A stretch of DNA of 10,181 bases from Euperipatoides rowelli (taxonomy: Eukaryota; Onychophora; Udeonychophora; Euonychophora; Peripatopsidae), in NCBI GenBank assembly GCA_003024985.2, contig PXIH01S0001065.1; one strand, given 5' to 3'. Positions 8,562 to 10,181 of this stretch are shown here, piece by piece (the stretch's first letter is position 1; the number at the start of each line of letters is the position of its first letter). The notes beneath the pieces were generated by a model, which had not been told where the DNA came from, did no database searches, and worked only from the letters and a program-made list of their open reading frames with translations. Made by a program: the position numbers and the translations under genes.

Positions 8562-8573
8562 CATTCTAAGGTA
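8548..8573 (-). repeat. Right terminal inverted repeat of the 1.67-kb element
   Basis: It ends …GTCGGCATTCTAAGGTA, the complement of the left end TACCTTAGAATGCCGA. The inner part is itself a copy of the 15-bp internal motif. Confidence 0.8.
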
Positions 8574-8582
8574 TTTGTTAAT

Positions 8583-9607
8583 CATCCAACTTCACATTTT
8601 AAAAAAAAATATACCTGTCATAAAATGTCCTGTAAATCACCTTGGACTTTTTTGCTGGTGCGTGTCAATAATGCCATCATGAAAAACTTGGAAATAAATT
8701 CTTATTTCTTTTCTATTTACTATTCAACAACTTACTTCTAAAATATGACATTTTTATAGTTTAAAAGTACAGAAAAAATTAAAATATTCCAAGTTATAGA
8801 CCCTCTTCACATCTGTTTTATTCCAGGTCAATAGTTGTTATTTTGAAACATTTATGTTTCTAGCAGTAAAATAAGTTGTAAAAAAAAAATTGAATTTAAT
8901 TCGTTTACCACTTTACTCATCAAACTTTGATAATATTAACATTTTATAGCTTTAAAAAATTTTATATATTTTTTTAAAAAAAAAAATCAGTATTTTAAAA
9001 GACTTGGTAATAATCCAATGCTTAGAGGCATTCAAAATAAATTCTTGAAATATATTTGTCATACTGTATTTAAAATCTTTGAGCTTTTTCCATGCTAAAC
9101 TCATTTAGAAAAAAAAATGTTTATTCTTTTTAATTACGTGTATGATTTTCTAAAGACACCAGTAATGAAAATAGACAGTAGAGGATAAATCTCTCCACCC
9201 CCTCCCTCCTAAATCATTTTCTTCTTTTCCAGTCGTATGTCAATATTGTAAAGACTAACTAAACTTAAGCTAATTGACATTAAACACTTCTAGAAACAGC
9301 CCACAGAAGTTTATATCCAAATCAGTTATTGATATGTGATTCCTGTTCATTATTGTCACCGTCAGAAGTGCCAAACTCATTTGCTTTTTAATAGTCTTTC
9401 TAATATTGCATATGCAAAATTTTTGTTTAAAAAAAAAAAAAAACATTTTTACCCTAAAAATAACGACCCATTACAATTAAAATATTACCGTGCATAATAA
9501 CCTAACTGAAACCAACCAAAAATTATTTTAAAAATTAAATAAAACAAAACAACTCTTGTTAACAATGATACAAACCACAATTTGTATTACTAGTCCTTTT
9601 TTCTTAC
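8583..9607 (+). other. pkn intron 3, AT-rich stretch without recognised genes
   Basis: This stretch has long A- and T-runs (near 8880, 8970-8990 and 9430-9443) and a short pyrimidine tract at about 9190-9235. I see no exon continuing the pkn frame: the expected V(K/T)F…NP block after the C2-like domain is absent. I found no RNA gene or terminal repeat. Confidence 0.6.
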
Positions 9608-9726
9608 CAGAGTAATTGGTCTTTTGAAATTTAGCATGAGGGGTGGCTGGAGGTGTATTGTTGTAGAAGCGATGAGAAGCCATATTGTGTGCAGGTGAAT
9701 TGCTAACTGGAACAATGTCTACTGAA
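9608..9726 (-). CDS. Candidate minus-strand exon of an unidentified gene
   Basis: On the minus strand a consensus acceptor (TTTTACAG, ending at 9727) and a strong donor (G|GTAAGAA, starting at 9607) bracket 119 bases. One frame is open throughout: one base completes a codon, 39 codons follow, and one base remains (phase-2 intron before, phase-1 after). The peptide reads SVDIVPVSNSPAHNMA, then SHRFYNNTPPATPHAK, then FQKTNYS. This is a Pro/Ser/Asn-rich, disordered-looking linker typical of scaffold or regulatory proteins, and less AT-rich than its flanks. I do not recognise the family. It is antisense to pkn, so it would belong to a gene nested in the pkn intron or overlapping from the right. 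A + strand acceptor-like CTTACCAG also ends at 9610, but the + frames there are stopped or unconvincing. Confidence 0.42.
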
Positions 9727-9934
9727 CTGTAAAATACATTACAAGAGATTAAATCAATTGGCAATAAAAGAATTCATAAGGTGAACTTTATTAAAATTGA
9801 ATTAACCAATGGTGGTTGTAAAACAGGACCTAGGCCATGATCTATTACACAGAGGACTCTTGCATTGGATCATTATTTTGGTTCCAAATATGTATATCTT
9901 TTATATAATTAATTAGTAAAATTATTGGCTGCAG
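9727..9934. other. AT-rich spacer
   Basis: I see no feature here beyond AT-rich sequence. It ends in ATTGGCTGCAG, which could serve as a weak + strand acceptor for the block that follows. Confidence 0.5.
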
Positions 9935-10051
9935 GCTTCCAACAGGCTGAAGGGTATTGCACAATCTTCGCACAGAAAACTGGTAGCTGAAGGTGGACAA
10001 AACCATGTGACTACCTCCGTTTCCGGGAATGGTGGAGAGATTCAAAACTAA
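9935..10051 (+). other. Short coding-like block, possible terminal exon, unrecognised
   Basis: After CTGCAG at 9929-9934, 38 codons are open to TAA at 10049-10051: ASNRLKGIAQSSHRKLVAEG, then GQNHVTTSVSGNGGEIQN. The block is much richer in G and C than the intron around it, and the composition is protein-like. Its phase would accept the phase-0 donor of pkn exon C, so an alternative short pkn end is formally possible, but the sequence does not match any PKN continuation I know. The upstream polypyrimidine tract is poor. On the minus strand the same DNA is open as well (10060-9845, 71 codons), so the reading direction is unsure. A repeat remnant is a real alternative. Confidence 0.25.
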
Positions 10052-10129
10052 ATAGGCCAAGTTACAGATTAACTTATTTTGCCAGTGTTAAAGTTCAGAT
10101 TTAAATATCAAGAAGAATGATTGTAATAA

Positions 10130-10181
10130 TACCGTAGAATGCCGAGCAAGAGCGCATGCGCTCTTATCATTCGTTTGGGGG
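10130..10181 (+). mobile_element. Left end of a second copy of the TACC(T/G)TAGAATGCC element, cut by the window edge
   Basis: It begins TACCGTAGAATGCCGAGCAA and goes on with a perfect 18-bp palindrome, AAGAGCGCATGCGCTCTT (10148-10165), then ATCATTCGTTTGGGG. It aligns without gaps over the first 46 or so bases with 6903 onward, where the palindrome is worn (GGGCGCATGCACTC). The left ends share orientation, so the two copies are in the same direction about 3.2 kb apart. How far this copy extends cannot be seen. Confidence 0.8.

Larger units (their letters stand above)
6903..8573. mobile_element. Non-autonomous DNA element with terminal inverted repeats, about 1.67 kb, superfamily uncertain
   Basis: The left end reads TACCTTAGAATGCCGAGCAA, continuing GGGCGC. 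The reverse complement of the right end reads TACCTTAGAATGCCGACAAA, continuing GAGCGC. The first 16 bases are identical and about 23 of 26 match. A close relative of the left end starts again at 10130, so this is a repeated family and not a chance pairing. Flanks TTTTTTAAT (6894-6902) and TTTGTTAAT (8574-8582) match at 8 of 9 bases, which would fit a 9-bp target duplication as in Mutator-like elements, but the left copy lies beside a T-run. A TA duplication with the element starting at CC is the alternative. No transposase-like frame occurs inside; the open frames near 8231-8741 fall in the repeated motif region and look incidental. The inside carries many copies of a 15-bp motif and one strong hairpin. 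Confidence 0.75.

Noticed and set aside
8400-8741. Overlapping open frames on both strands (8400-8585 minus, 8445-8741 plus)
   Set aside because: They run through the GC-rich motif cluster and the right terminal repeat of the 1.67-kb element and cross its boundary. The repeats remove stops, and no protein family is recognisable.

Overview
This window looks like an intron-rich stretch of an AT-rich animal genome, most likely from an arthropod. Three short exons on the + strand (1519-1682, 3683-3792, 6570-6713) join in frame to encode about 139 residues of the C2-like domain of protein kinase N (PKN/Pkn), a Rho-effector serine/threonine kinase. Stretches such as QQAWDQRFSIDLDRSRELEI and [16 protein letters not shown] resemble insect Pkn more closely than vertebrate PKN1-3, as far as I can judge from memory. 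The N-terminal HR1 repeats and the C-terminal kinase domain are outside the window. Almost everything else is intron.

Layout. 1-1518: intron upstream of the first visible exon. It holds an unrecognised open frame running in from the left edge (to 227) and a GC-richer, minus-strand coding-like remnant with an internal stop (about 728-925). 1519-1682: exon A. 1683-3682: intron 1, carrying a complete 625-bp non-autonomous piggyBac-like element (1876-2500) flanked by TTAA. 3683-3792: exon B. 3793-6569: intron 2, AT-rich, with one pyrimidine-rich island near 5440-5640. 6570-6713: exon C. 6714 to the end: the start of a long intron 3.

Intron 3 holds a second DNA element, about 1.67 kb (6903-8573), with related terminal inverted repeats and about nine dispersed copies of a 15-bp motif close to GGCGCTCTTGTTTGG. 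The left end of another copy begins at 10130 and runs off the window. Between them are a candidate minus-strand exon (9608-9726) and a short + strand coding-like block (9935-10051). Either could belong to a nested or neighbouring gene.

The main biological content is therefore one conserved kinase gene whose introns have been colonised by at least two families of cut-and-paste-type DNA elements. I see no bacterial genes, CRISPR array, rRNA or tRNA.
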